This document shows, piece after piece, positions 54,184 through 63,823 of a stretch of 64,000 nucleotides of DNA. The notes beneath the pieces are model-generated. The model did not search any database. It was not told the origin of the DNA and was given only the letters and a program-made list of their open reading frames with translations. Position 1 is the stretch's first letter; every line of letters starts with the position of its first letter. The stretch covers positions 2,294,001 to 2,358,000 of the forward strand of contig NZ_CP011968.1 in assembly GCF_001077535.1 (NCBI RefSeq), written 5' to 3'. The translations under genes and the position numbers were made by a program. Source of the stretch: Clostridioides difficile ATCC 9689 = DSM 1296. GTDB taxonomy: Bacteria; Bacillota; Clostridia; Peptostreptococcales; Peptostreptococcaceae.

Positions 54184-55269
54184 ATGACTAAAAATAAGAT
54201 TAAATACTTTATAGATAAACTTTACAGCATTAATTCATTAAGTTTTGATGAACTACTATATTTAATAGAAAATATCGACAATGAGGAATATAACTTCGAA
54301 CAAAATTTAAGAAACTATCTTTATAAACAAGCTAGCGACATGAGAAATAAACATTATGGAAATAGAGTCTACTTGAGAGGACTTATAGAGCTTACAAACT
54401 ATTGTAAAAATAATTGCTACTATTGTGGAATACAATCTTCTAATAAAAATATCATAAGATACAGGCTTTCACTTGATGAAATACTTGAATGTTGTGATAT
54501 AGGTTATAAAATAGGATACAGAACATTCGTTTTGCAAGGTGGTGAAGATGCATATTTTACTGATGATAAAATATGTGAAATTGTTTCAAGTATAAAAAAT
54601 AAATATGAGGATTGTGCCATAACTCTATCACTAGGAGAAAAGAGTTATGATTCGTATAAAAAATACTTTTTATGTGGTGCAGATAGATATCTTTTAAGAC
54701 ATGAAACTGCTACAGACAGTCATTATAAAAAATTACATCCGCCAAACATTGAGCTTAGAACTAGAAAAGAATGCCTAAAAAACCTTAAAGAAATTGGTTA
54801 TCAGGTAGGTGCTGGATTTATGGTTGAATCACCATTTCAGAACAACGAAGACCTTGTTCGTGATTTATTATACCTAAAAGAGTTAAATCCTCATATGGTT
54901 GGAATAGGACCTTTTATTCCACACCATGATACAATTTTTAAGGATTATAAACATGGAGATTTAGAGAAGACATTACTTATGCTTTCAATTACAAGACTTC
55001 TACTTCCAAAAGTTTTATTACCCGCTACAACAGCCTTGGCATCTATAAACCCTAGTGGTAGAAATGCAGGTCTTTTAGCTGGTTGCAATGTAATTATGCC
55101 AAACCTTTCTCCTCAAGAATTTAGAAAACAATATTCTCTTTACGATAACAAAGCCTTTACTGGTCAAGAAGCTTGTGAATATCACCAAAGTTTAGAAGAA
55201 AACATCAAGTCATTAGGACTTGAAGTTGACTATTCTCGCGGTGATAATATTGAATGGAGGCGTTTGTAA
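54184..55269 (+). CDS. hydE: [FeFe]-hydrogenase maturation radical SAM enzyme HydE
   Basis: A 361-residue radical SAM enzyme of H-cluster assembly that, with HydG products, makes the dithiomethylamine bridge intermediate. The SAM-cluster motif is CKNNCYYCGIQ; FVLQGGED and RHETATDSHY follow. It belongs to the BioB/ThiH/HydE group. The start is ATG 54184 or TTG 54178; neither has a clear Shine-Dalgarno, so translation may depend on the hydF ribosome 36 bases upstream. Confidence 0.94.
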   Translation: MTKNKIKYFIDKLYSINSLSFDELLYLIENIDNEEYNFEQNLRNYLYKQASDMRNKHYGNRVYLRGLIELTNYCKNNCYYCGIQSSNKNIIRYRLSLDEILECCDIGYKIGYRTFVLQGGEDAYFTDDKICEIVSSIKNKYEDCAITLSLGEKSYDSYKKYFLCGADRYLLRHETATDSHYKKLHPPNIELRTRKECLKNLKEIGYQVGAGFMVESPFQNNEDLVRDLLYLKELNPHMVGIGPFIPHHDTIFKDYKHGDLEKTLLMLSITRLLLPKVLLPATTALASINPSGRNAGLLAGCNVIMPNLSPQEFRKQYSLYDNKAFTGQEACEYHQSLEENIKSLGLEVDYSRGDNIEWRRL

Positions 55270-56646
55270 ATGTTCATAAACCATGAACTTATTAATTCTT
55301 TATTAGAAGATGCAAAAAATTCAACTTCTGATGATATTGAAAAGGTACTTGATAAGGCTGATAGAAGGGAAAAACTTAGTTATAAAGATATAGCTACACT
55401 TCTTGAAGTAGAAGATAAAAAACAACTAGATAGATTATTTAGTATAGCTGGGCAAATAAAAAATGAAATATATGGTAATAGAGTGGTTTTATTTGCCCCT
55501 CTTTATGTATCAAACTACTGTGTAAATGAATGTGTTTATTGCGGTTTTAGTAAATGCAACAAATTTAAAAGAAAAAAACTTACCATGGAAGAGATAAAGG
55601 AAGAGGTTAAAATATTAGAAAAAATGGGTCATAAAAGACTTGCTCTAGAAGCTGGTGAAGACCCTAAAAATTGTGATATAAATTACATCTTAGATTGCTT
55701 AGATGCAATTTATTCAACATATAATGAAAACGGAAATATAAGAAGGGTAAACGTTAACATAGCAGCTACAAGTGTAGATGAGTATAAATTACTAAAAGAA
55801 AAAGGAATAGGAACTTATATATTATTCCAAGAAACTTATCACAAACCAACATTTATAAAAATGCATGGTCAATCTATAAAAAATGACTATTATTACCATT
55901 TAACAGCTTTTGATAGAGCTATGGAAGCTGGTGTTGATGATGTTGGTGCAGGAGTTTTATTTGGTTTATCTGACCCTAAATTTGAAGTTCTAGGACTTAT
56001 GATGCACAACGAACACTTAGAGGAAAAATTTGGTGTAGGTTTCCATACTATATCTTTCCCTAGATTGAAAAAAGCTGAAGGTATGAGCTTAGAAGATTTT
56101 CCTCACTTAGTTTCTGACGATATGTTCAAAAAAATAGTAGCTATAACTAGATTGGCTGTTCCTTTTACTGGAATCATAATGTCCACTAGAGAAACTGCTG
56201 AAATGAGAAATGAGTTACTAAAATATGGTGTATCACAAATTAGTGCAGGTTCTCTAACAGGTGTTGGAGGATATAAAGCATATGAAGATGGTGACAATAC
56301 AGAACAATTTGAAGTTGGAGACCATAGAAGCCCTGTTGAGGTGCTTAAAGAACTGATTACTGATGGATATATACCTAGTTATTGTACAGCTTGTTATCGT
56401 AAAGGTAGAACTGGCGATAGATTCATGAGCTTAGCTAAAAGTCGACAAATCCATAATGTATGTACACCAAATGCTCTTACTACATTAAATGAATTTTTAA
56501 TCGATTATGGAGATGAAGAACTTAAAATTATGGGTAAAAAACTTATCGCAGAAGAAATAGGTAAGATAGAAAGAGAAGATATAAGAAACATAGTATCTAA
56601 CAATATGACTGCCTTAGAGCGTGGAGAAAGAGATTTATACCTATAA
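55270..56646 (+). CDS. hydG: [FeFe]-hydrogenase maturation radical SAM enzyme HydG
   Basis: A 458-residue tyrosine lyase that cleaves tyrosine to p-cresol, CO and CN- and forms the Fe(CO)2CN synthon. The SAM cluster is CVNECVYCGFS; a second C-terminal cluster uses the cysteines of CTACYRKGRTGDRFM and the later HNVC, which distinguishes HydG from ThiH. The ATG follows the hydE stop with no gap; GGAGGCG lies nine bases before. Last maturation gene of the operon. No structural hydrogenase gene is in the window. Confidence 0.96.
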   Translation: MFINHELINSLLEDAKNSTSDDIEKVLDKADRREKLSYKDIATLLEVEDKKQLDRLFSIAGQIKNEIYGNRVVLFAPLYVSNYCVNECVYCGFSKCNKFKRKKLTMEEIKEEVKILEKMGHKRLALEAGEDPKNCDINYILDCLDAIYSTYNENGNIRRVNVNIAATSVDEYKLLKEKGIGTYILFQETYHKPTFIKMHGQSIKNDYYYHLTAFDRAMEAGVDDVGAGVLFGLSDPKFEVLGLMMHNEHLEEKFGVGFHTISFPRLKKAEGMSLEDFPHLVSDDMFKKIVAITRLAVPFTGIIMSTRETAEMRNELLKYGVSQISAGSLTGVGGYKAYEDGDNTEQFEVGDHRSPVEVLKELITDGYIPSYCTACYRKGRTGDRFMSLAKSRQIHNVCTPNALTTLNEFLIDYGDEELKIMGKKLIAEEIGKIEREDIRNIVSNNMTALERGERDLYL

Positions 56647-56736
56647 AATTTTATTACTTATATATTATTTATTGTATATTCCATAGGTTAGTAGTAATAT
56701 TATCTAAAGGGAAAGTTTAAGGGAGGGAGATTAACA

Positions 56737-57160
56737 TTGAAAGATAACAACAATACCAATAAAACTATTCAATTTGGAGAAAAAAAGGCTAGCCTGGAAA
56801 ACAATATTCAAAAAAATAAAAATATCAAACTTGATAATACACACAAAGTCATTCCCTAAAAATAGAAAAAAGGATGATAAAAAGAAAGGTAACAAGAAAA
56901 AGAATACAAGTACATCTAAAGTAAATAAAAATAATTATGGCCATTCTTTTTTCAATAACAAATACAAATATAAAAGAAAACCATATGTTATTGCTTTATA
57001 CACAGTAATTCTTATTCTTTTAGCTATCTTAATTATAACTAAATTAACAGATAGTACGAATAAAGGTAATTATTCTCGTAATACTGTCTCTGATACTCAC
57101 AAAAACGACATCCGAAATATAGTCTTTAATGAATCAAACAATTTTCTTATTTGTGGGTAA
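56737..57160 (+). pseudogene. Membrane-protein gene split by a frameshift (CCC-UAA junction)
   Basis: A TTG start at 56737 with GGGAGGGAG before it opens a 40-codon frame ending VIP-stop (CCC TAA, 56854-56859). The +1 frame continues from AAA and stays open to 57160, encoding a Lys-rich disordered region (KKDDKKKGNKKK), a membrane helix (PYVIALYTVILILLAIL) and a short outer tail. Read together the product would be about 140 residues. This is either a disrupted gene, a sequencing error, or programmed +1 frameshifting. The function is unknown. It follows hydG by 90 bases. Confidence 0.6.
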
Positions 57161-57167
57161 CTTAAAA

Positions 57168-57212
57168 GAGTTATCTCTTTTCAGAAATAATTTTCTAAAA
57201 TTGAGATAACTC
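57168..57212. terminator. Bidirectional terminator
   Basis: GAGTTATCTC pairs with GAGATAACTC around a 25-base loop, between the split gene and the convergent aminotransferase. Confidence 0.75.
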
Positions 57213-57234
57213 CTATTTTCATTTAATATTTATT

Positions 57235-58554
57235 TTACCAACCTTGAGTTACTTCATATACTTCATCACCAATTCTACCATTTAAATAATCATCTATTGC
57301 AGAATCTATGATATTCATTGCTTTATCTACTTGCTCCTTAGTTATTACTAGAGGTGGTTGCACTCTTAAAGTAGATTGTCCTAAGAATATCATTATTAAT
57401 CCAGTTTGTATACATCTATAACATATCTTAGCTGTAGCATCTGGATGTTTTTCATTAGAACCTTTTCCTTTAACTATATCAACTCCTATAGATAATCCTA
57501 TGCCTCTTATTTCTCCAATTATATCGTATTTTTCTTTTAGTTTTTCAAATCCTGCTTTAATATAATCTCCCATTTCTATACTCTTTTGAAGTAAGTTTTC
57601 TTTTTCAATTATCTCTATAGATTTTAAAGCAGCCACACATACTGTTGTGTTTCCAGCTAAAGTAAATAAATGTGCTGGTGCATCAAGACTTTGCATTATT
57701 TCTGTTCTTCCAACAACTGCTCCTAGAGGTAATCCACCTCCAACAGATTTTCCAAGAACTATAAGGTCTGCTTCAACACCAAAATTTTCTATACCAAACC
57801 ACTTACCTGTTCTTCCCATACCTTGTTGTATTTCATCACTTACAAGTAATATTCCATTTTCTTTACATATTTTACTTAAACCTTGTACCCACTCTACTGG
57901 AGGCACTATTATTCCTGCATCTCCTGCAATTGGCTCTATAAATATTGCAGCTACCTCTTCTGCTGGTAGATAGTGTGCAAAAGCATATTCTATCTCATCT
58001 AAACATTCTTTAGCTGTTCTATTTTTATCAGGATAATGGAAGTGATAAACTTCTGGTAACAATGGACCCATTTTTCTTCTCATATTTGTACTTAAAGCAG
58101 ATATAGATATAGCTCCATAAGTACTTCCATGATAAGATTCACACATAGATATTATCTTTGTTCTTCCAGTATACCCTCTTGCTAATTTTATAGCAGCATC
58201 TATACAAGCAGAACCAGTTGCACTGTATAGTACTTTTTTATCATTATCTCCAGGGGCTATTTCCACAAGCTTCTCAGCTAATTTTACAGGAGGATCACTA
58301 TGGAAATATGCAAGTGTATATTGTGTTATATCATCCATTTGTTCTTTAACTGCTTGTGAGATTTCCTTATTACCATGACCTACATTTGCAGAGCCTGCAC
58401 TTGCTAAAAAATCTACATATTCATTACCTTCATAATCATATAGCATTGCACCATCACCTGATTTAAATGCTACTGGATAATAAGGTATCTTTTGAGTTTT
58501 AGCAACATATTTTTTTTCTTCTGTACTTATCATTTGACTAGTTATCTCGCTCAT
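57235..58554 (-). CDS. Class-III pyridoxal-phosphate aminotransferase
   Basis: A 439-residue aminotransferase of the GABA/ornithine/putrescine group. Motifs: YSATGSACIDAAIKLAR, GSTYGAIS, DEIQQGMGRTGKWF and the PLP lysine in LIVLGKSVGGGLPLGAVVG; GNTTVCVAALKSIE follows. The N-terminal SGDGAMLYDYEGNEYVDFL is usual. The preferred amino donor cannot be read from sequence; GABA, putrescine or lysine derivatives are plausible. ATG 58554 or TTG 58560 could start it (GAGGGG upstream). Monocistronic, with an inverted repeat over its -35. Confidence 0.9.
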   Translation of the reverse strand: MSEITSQMISTEEKKYVAKTQKIPYYPVAFKSGDGAMLYDYEGNEYVDFLASAGSANVGHGNKEISQAVKEQMDDITQYTLAYFHSDPPVKLAEKLVEIAPGDNDKKVLYSATGSACIDAAIKLARGYTGRTKIISMCESYHGSTYGAISISALSTNMRRKMGPLLPEVYHFHYPDKNRTAKECLDEIEYAFAHYLPAEEVAAIFIEPIAGDAGIIVPPVEWVQGLSKICKENGILLVSDEIQQGMGRTGKWFGIENFGVEADLIVLGKSVGGGLPLGAVVGRTEIMQSLDAPAHLFTLAGNTTVCVAALKSIEIIEKENLLQKSIEMGDYIKAGFEKLKEKYDIIGEIRGIGLSIGVDIVKGKGSNEKHPDATAKICYRCIQTGLIMIFLGQSTLRVQPPLVITKEQVDKAMNIIDSAIDDYLNGRIGDEVYEVTQGW

Positions 58555-58644
58555 TGGCAAATCATCCCCTCTTTAAATAAATTTATGTTTTAAAATTATT
58601 GCGATTTATAAAGATATTCTCATATAAAATTCTTTATATACTTA

Positions 58645-58673
58645 ATGTTAGTATTTTTGACACAAATTGTCAA
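58645..58673 (-). promoter_or_regulatory. Aminotransferase promoter with inverted repeat on the -35
   Basis: Minus strand TTGACA (58668-58673), 17-bp spacer, TAACAT (58645-58650). TTGACA-CAAAT-TGTCAA (58657-58673) is a perfect 6-bp inverted repeat covering the -35, suggesting a dimeric regulator. Confidence 0.45.
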
Positions 58674-58761
58674 TATATGTTTTTATAATTTTCAAAATAT
58701 TTGTTATTCAGAAACAATATATTTTATTTTTATCAAATAAACATTATTTTTCAAAAAATAA

Positions 58762-58790
58762 AGGACTCTATTCTATTTTTATAGAGTCCT
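58762..58790 (-). terminator. Stem-loop terminator
   Basis: AGGACTCTA pairs with TAGAGTCCT around an 11-base loop, downstream of the CmpB-like gene, with T-run on the minus strand. Confidence 0.7.
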
Positions 58791-58845
58791 CTGAAAATCA
58801 TCTTATAAATACCATTATTCTATTCGTCTTCATTAAATTGTATAA

Positions 58846-59631
58846 TTACCTTTTCTCATTAATAATTTTTTTAAAATGTTCTAGTTGCTCTTGTTGTTTT
58901 TTATGTTTTATATGTGGAAAAGCTTTTATAACTCTTTTTTGTAAAATAATATTAGACTCTATACGGTCCAACTTACTATTTATTTTGTTTATTTTTTCTC
59001 TAACTTCTAATTCGTCGTTATTTATTGTTTTAAATAAAGCTTGTATTTCTCCTCTATCAAATTTATCCAATTTCACATTTATATCATTAAGGTCTGTAAT
59101 TATATCGTCTAATAAGTTTAACTTTATATCTAATTTTTTAAGTGTTATAATAGTAACAATCAAATCAAGTATAGTCCAAAGTGTTGTAATTATAGCCATT
59201 GAAATTAATATTCTATATGGAATTATACTTACAAAATATTTTATAAATGGATGTATAAATCTTATTATTAAAACAGACATTACACCAAAGTATATTGCAT
59301 TTTTTAAACATACTCTACCCTTTATATTGAATTTTCTGTCAGAATAATCCCACCATTTAGCATGAAATAAGGTTTCTAAAATAAATCCTGTAAAATATTC
59401 TAGTATCGTAGTTAAAATCATTCCTAATAGAAATACTATTACTACATTATTAAATCTTCCCAATAGTGATATCACAATTACCGCTCCAAAACCATAAACA
59501 GGGCATATTGGACCATTTAAAAAACCTCTGTTGATTATTCTTTTGCTTGCTATAGAACATCCTATACTTTCTACTGTCCATCCTAAAAATGAATATATAA
59601 AAAAGTACAAGATATATTTTATTATCTCCAT
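58846..59631 (-). CDS. Putative ABC-transporter-type permease (CmpB family, DUF1113)
   Basis: A 261-residue protein with an N-terminal domain of five or six membrane helices (FIYSFLGWTVESIGCSI, RGFLNGPICPVYGFGAV, FHAKWWDYSDRKFNIKGRVCL), a strong match to the ABC_trans_CmpB family, and a C-terminal coiled-coil (about 175-255). No ATP-binding partner is adjacent. Despite the family name the role is not established; the conserved WDYS and GPxxPVYG motifs are those seen in many Clostridia. Confidence 0.88.
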   Translation of the reverse strand: MEIIKYILYFFIYSFLGWTVESIGCSIASKRIINRGFLNGPICPVYGFGAVIVISLLGRFNNVVIVFLLGMILTTILEYFTGFILETLFHAKWWDYSDRKFNIKGRVCLKNAIYFGVMSVLIIRFIHPFIKYFVSIIPYRILISMAIITTLWTILDLIVTIITLKKLDIKLNLLDDIITDLNDINVKLDKFDRGEIQALFKTINNDELEVREKINKINSKLDRIESNIILQKRVIKAFPHIKHKKQQEQLEHFKKIINEKR

Positions 59632-59745
59632 AATTTATCTCTACTCCTTCACTAATGTTCTTATTTTATGCACAACGTAAAAATAATTATAGAAATAGTT
59701 TTTTCGTTTTTTATATTTGTTATTCTTTTATTCTTGTTTAATATT

Positions 59746-60705
59746 TTATTCATACAATCCAATTAATAATTTACTAGCCATAATACCATGTTTATCCTTT
59801 GGCTGATTTTCTTTATCAATCCAAACATTAATAGTATCATATCTCCTTAATAAATCTAAATTCTTCACATCAAATTCCTCATATTTAACTATATCCATTT
59901 TTGATTCTTTGGTAATTATATAAGATACTAATTTTGTATTTTCATTTAAATAAATTCTTATATTTCCATCAGAATCAATTAAATTCTCTGGTCTCTTTAC
60001 TTTGTTATTAGAACCTGCTTTAATAGTTATTATTCCTTTTTTAAAGCTCTCAAATGTCCCAACTATATCTACTGTATCTTTATTTATATCTTTAATTATT
60101 TCCCTATTTTCTTCAATTAATATTTTTGATATTTTTCTATCAGGTCTAAATTTAAAAGTTAGTAAGTTATGATAATTTTTAGAAATAACTCCTAATCCTA
60201 TAACTCCTAAAACTAAACTAGTACCTATTATAGCCTTAAATCTGTTAATATCATTGGGAAATAATTTATTCATGTTTATGTAAATATTAATTCCAATTAT
60301 GCCACCTAATGAATTTAAAATAACATCATCTATATCACTACTTCCAAGAGCAAAAATATATTGTGTTAATTCAAATGCTAGGCTAACAAGTATAATTACT
60401 ATAATTATAGTTTTTTTATTTAGATTTTTACATACTATAGGTAAAAAAATTCCCATAGGAATAAATATACCTATATTTTCTATAATATTTACAGTAGCTT
60501 TCATAAAGTCAAGATTACTATCTACTATAAATTGATATATTGTATAAAATGGAATTAAATTTACATTCCTAAACGTTCCCTTGAAAATAGCGTAAATTGG
60601 TACATCTCTAAATAAAATTATTCTTATAATCATTAAAATATATACCAAAAATATTATGTATATAATTGACAGTAACAATTTTTCTGACTTTTTACTTTCT
60701 ATCAC
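59746..60705 (-). CDS. VanZ-like family membrane protein
   Basis: A 319-residue protein with five N-terminal membrane helices forming a VanZ-like domain (about 10-180; FRNVNLIPFYTIY, ENIGIFIPMGIFLP, ELTQYIFALGSSDIDDVILNSLGG shown in part), then an extracytoplasmic domain of about 140 residues. VanZ in enterococci lowers teicoplanin binding; most chromosomal homologues have no known role. It probably has an own promoter. The extra C-terminal domain is beta-rich and unassigned. Confidence 0.88.
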   Translation of the reverse strand: MIESKKSEKLLLSIIYIIFLVYILMIIRIILFRDVPIYAIFKGTFRNVNLIPFYTIYQFIVDSNLDFMKATVNIIENIGIFIPMGIFLPIVCKNLNKKTIIIVIILVSLAFELTQYIFALGSSDIDDVILNSLGGIIGINIYINMNKLFPNDINRFKAIIGTSLVLGVIGLGVISKNYHNLLTFKFRPDRKISKILIEENREIIKDINKDTVDIVGTFESFKKGIITIKAGSNNKVKRPENLIDSDGNIRIYLNENTKLVSYIITKESKMDIVKYEEFDVKNLDLLRRYDTINVWIDKENQPKDKHGIMASKLLIGLYE

Positions 60706-60810
60706 TGATAAGTCTCCTTTCGCTATTAATATTTTAAGTATATCAATAAATATTTAAGACGATTTTAAAATTTCCTTAAAATTTCCTTAATTTTCAAACA
60801 AAAAATCAAA

Positions 60811-60837
60811 AAAGCCTACACTTAAATGTGTAGACTT
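60811..60837 (-). terminator. Terminator after the 105-residue membrane protein gene
   Basis: AAAGCCTACAC/GTGTAGACTTT around a 5-base loop with a T-run on the minus strand, 26 bases past the stop at 60863. Confidence 0.8.
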
Positions 60838-60862
60838 TAATAAATTTTCATACAAATACATT

Positions 60863-61180
60863 TTATTGAATAACGAACAATCTTAATGTAGAAAAAACTA
60901 TAACTACAGTTAAAAGAAGTCTAGCATATAAAAAATTTTTTTCTTTCAACATAACTCCTGCAACTCCAAATATAAAAAATAGAGAAGCAATAAATTTTCC
61001 AATAAGATTATTATTAGGATAATAACTAAAAAGCATAAAACAAAGTACAAATGTAAGTACTCCTATTGCATTAAACACAATTTTATTAGATGCTATTTTT
61101 CCTTTATTAAAAAAGAAACAGAATATTGACACTAAATCTAAAAATAAAAATACATAAAACATTCCTTTTAAAACGCCCAT
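60863..61180 (-). CDS. Small four-helix membrane protein (105 aa)
   Basis: A 105-residue protein with four hydrophobic segments (about 3-22, 29-52, 60-80, 85-103) and few charged residues. It has GGGGG-type ribosome-binding purines before the ATG (AGGGGGTATAAAA). I do not recognise the family. It ends at its own terminator, so it is an independent gene. Confidence 0.7.
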   Translation of the reverse strand: MGVLKGMFYVFLFLDLVSIFCFFFNKGKIASNKIVFNAIGVLTFVLCFMLFSYYPNNNLIGKFIASLFFIFGVAGVMLKEKNFLYARLLLTVVIVFSTLRLFVIQ

Positions 61181-61286
61181 TTTTATACCCCCTAAAAATT
61201 CTAATTATAATATCCAGTTTATTTCATATAATCGTCAATATAATCAATACTTTATAACATCAGTATAACAGTATTACAAATTTATA

Positions 61287-61790
61287 TTACGAATGTATTA
61301 CTTCGTATTCATACATATTATAATCACACTCATACATATTTAAAGACTCATATGTTGCTTTTGCATTTATGTTTTCTTTTTCTACATATAATCTCATTCC
61401 AACTATATTTTCATCTTTATCACATATATTTTTTATATAATTAAATAAATAATTAAAGATACCTTTTCTTCTATATTCCTTATCTACATATACACTCTGA
61501 ATCCAAAGGAAATTTCCATTTCTCCAATCACTCCACTCATATGTATACATAATCTGTGCAACAACTTTATCAAATACTGTATATACATGATATTTTCCTT
61601 TTCTCTCATCTAATAACAATGCTTTTACACCTTTAGTTAAAACATCCATATCAAGTTCTTTTCCTTCAGTTTCTTTAGCCAAATTATAATTAAATTTTGC
61701 TATTGTATCCAAATCATCCATACGTGCTTCTCTTATCTCTATTAGTTCTTCATTTTCATATAACTCTATGTAGTCCTTTTGTTGCTCCAT
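61287..61790 (-). CDS. GNAT-family acetyltransferase
   Basis: A 167-residue acetyltransferase with the acetyl-CoA-binding VYVDKEYRRKGIFNYLF (V/I-x-x-x-x-R-x-x-G-x-x) and the later GMRLYVEKENINAKATYESLNM. A GGAGGAATAAG site precedes the ATG. The N-terminal ELYENEELIEIREARMDDLD is the usual GNAT beginning. Substrate unknown. It probably is transcribed together with or just after the alanyl-tRNA editing gene 51 bases upstream. Confidence 0.88.
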   Translation of the reverse strand: MEQQKDYIELYENEELIEIREARMDDLDTIAKFNYNLAKETEGKELDMDVLTKGVKALLLDERKGKYHVYTVFDKVVAQIMYTYEWSDWRNGNFLWIQSVYVDKEYRRKGIFNYLFNYIKNICDKDENIVGMRLYVEKENINAKATYESLNMYECDYNMYEYEVIHS

Positions 61791-61841
61791 ACTTATTCCT
61801 CCATATCTATTTTATCTACTAAGGTTTTTTATATAATATAT

Positions 61842-63041
61842 TTATAGAGTTTTTTCTATCTTCATAAATGCATAATCAAGTGTAGCCTCTAAATTTCCAT
61901 TATTCTTACCTCCTCCTTGAGCTAATACTTTACTTCCACCACCCTTGCCATCTATAAGATTTATTGCATCCTTTAATAAAACTCCCATATTAATATCTTT
62001 TAAATTTTTAGAACATGCAAAAACTAAATTTATTTTATCATTAAATTTAACAGCTAATAATGCAATACTATTTTCATATTCTGCAATTTTATTTGCTATC
62101 TTATTTACATATTTCAAATCTTCATCATCATAAATTTTTTTAATGACCGAAATATTGCCAACCTTATTTGCTTTTTCAATCATTTCTTTGACCTGATATG
62201 TAGATACTACTTCTTCAAGCCTTCTTTTTTTAATTAAAGCCTCTTCCACTTTACTATTTAGATTTACAATACCATTTATAGCATCTTCCTCACTACAGCT
62301 TAAATATCTACATATTTTAGTCAAATATATATCCCTCTTCAATACTTCATCCACTGCCCTTTTACCTGCTAGAAACTCTATTCTTGTACTTGACTTATGT
62401 TTTTCCCATTTCTTTATTTTTATCATTCTCAATTCACCAGTTGATTTTGGATGCACTCCACAACATGCATTCGTATCTAAATCACCTATTTTTATTACTC
62501 TTATCTCTTCATCAGTATTTGGCAAATCACGTCTTAACCAAATCTTTTTTAGTTCTTTTTTCGTTGGAAGTAATGTCTCTACTTGTATATTTTGACGAAT
62601 AATTTCATTGGCAAACAACTCTATCTCTCTAATTTTATCCTCTTCTAAATTACCTTCTATATCTACTGTACTATACTCATTTCCCAAATGAAAACCTGTC
62701 GTATTTGCATTAAAAGTTTTAAAAAAACATCCAGACAATACATGTTGTCCAAAATGTTGATGCATTCCATCTTCTCTTCTATCCCAATCAATACTACACT
62801 TTACCTTATGTATCTTTATAGGTTTTTTATCTAATACATGGTATATTTTTTTTCCATCTTCATACACATTTATTACATCATCATTCTCTATTTTTCCCAG
62901 GTCTCCAAACTGACCTCCTCCACCAGGAAAAAAAGCTGTCTTATCTAATAAAACATGATACTTATTTTCTACTTCTTTTATTTCAATTATTTCTGCTGTA
63001 AAATCTCTTATATACTGATTTGTATAATATAATTTTTCCAT
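61842..63041 (-). CDS. alaX: Alanyl-tRNA editing protein, AlaX type with DHHA1 domain
   Basis: A 399-residue relative of the C-terminal half of AlaRS. The editing domain has the zinc motifs HQHFGQHVL and CCGVHPKSTGE; the C-terminus is a DHHA1 domain with GGKGGGSKVLAQGGGK. It hydrolyses Ser- or Gly-tRNA(Ala) in trans. This is the long (AlaX-L) form. The frame begins with MEKLYYTNQYIRDF and an AATGGAGAT site precedes it. It is the first gene of a probable operon with the GNAT gene. Confidence 0.92.
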   Translation of the reverse strand: MEKLYYTNQYIRDFTAEIIEIKEVENKYHVLLDKTAFFPGGGGQFGDLGKIENDDVINVYEDGKKIYHVLDKKPIKIHKVKCSIDWDRREDGMHQHFGQHVLSGCFFKTFNANTTGFHLGNEYSTVDIEGNLEEDKIREIELFANEIIRQNIQVETLLPTKKELKKIWLRRDLPNTDEEIRVIKIGDLDTNACCGVHPKSTGELRMIKIKKWEKHKSSTRIEFLAGKRAVDEVLKRDIYLTKICRYLSCSEEDAINGIVNLNSKVEEALIKKRRLEEVVSTYQVKEMIEKANKVGNISVIKKIYDDEDLKYVNKIANKIAEYENSIALLAVKFNDKINLVFACSKNLKDINMGVLLKDAINLIDGKGGGSKVLAQGGGKNNGNLEATLDYAFMKIEKTL

Positions 63042-63300
63042 TATAATTCTATCTCCATTTTCTTAATTCTAGATTACTTTACTTTTTAGATACAAATTTC
63101 AAACTAAGCTTAATTTAATTGTATTAAAATAGAACTCATCCTATTATTTACTAACATCTTCTACTATATTTTAACATATAGATATTAATGTTAACAAATT
63201 TATAATTGTATATTATTCCAATATTTTATAACATGTATATTTACTTATTTTCTTATATAATAAAATGTATATTAAAACATGTTAAATTGCAAAATAAGCT

Positions 63301-63489
63301 TCAATCTCTTTTACTAATTTCATCCATTATTAATGATTTTGAAATATATATTGCTTCTATAATATTCTTAAAACATGTATGATGAGATGTCTCCTCAGAA
63401 AATTTCTTCTGTCCTTTTTCACAATTAATAATACTTGAAGATATTACTCTCAGTGCTTCCACCAATTCTTCTTTTGTATGATAATTCAT
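63301..63489 (-). CDS. Hypothetical protein (62 aa)
   Basis: A 62-residue helical protein with two His and a Cys in SHHTCFK and one Cys in IINCEKG, so metal binding is possible. AAAGGAGTAA precedes the ATG. No membrane helix. I do not recognise it; no neighbour suggests a function. Confidence 0.55.
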   Translation of the reverse strand: MNYHTKEELVEALRVISSSIINCEKGQKKFSEETSHHTCFKNIIEAIYISKSLIMDEISKRD

Positions 63490-63823
63490 AACACATTTAC
63501 TCCTTTATTTTTTAATTTAGAGAAACAGTATACCTCAATTTAATATCATTATAAACTGACATCATTATTATTTATACACATCTTTTATCACTTAAATATT
63601 CTAACTATCAGTGACATTACATATTTTAATAATTATTAATATACATATAATACTTTAATATTCACTAATAGAGAGTATATTAACATTGCTTTTTTAAAAA
63701 TTTTAGTATAAAATCATATTAAATAAATTTTCTGAAATAATAGAATATTAAAATATTCAAAAACAGCTTTTAATAACATCTATAATTTTCAATGTATCGT
63801 TATTTTAGGGGGAGTGATTTAAA
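63490..63823. other. AT-rich divergent region before the dehydrogenase gene
   Basis: 334 bases. Besides the 16-bp near-palindrome GAATATT-AA-AATATTC at 63743-63758 I see no gene or structured RNA; it must hold the promoters of both flanking genes. Confidence 0.4.

Noticed and set aside
58667-59347. 226-codon plus-strand frame
   Set aside because: Antisense to the CmpB-like gene, hydrophobic low-complexity translation typical of a shadow, no ribosome-binding site.
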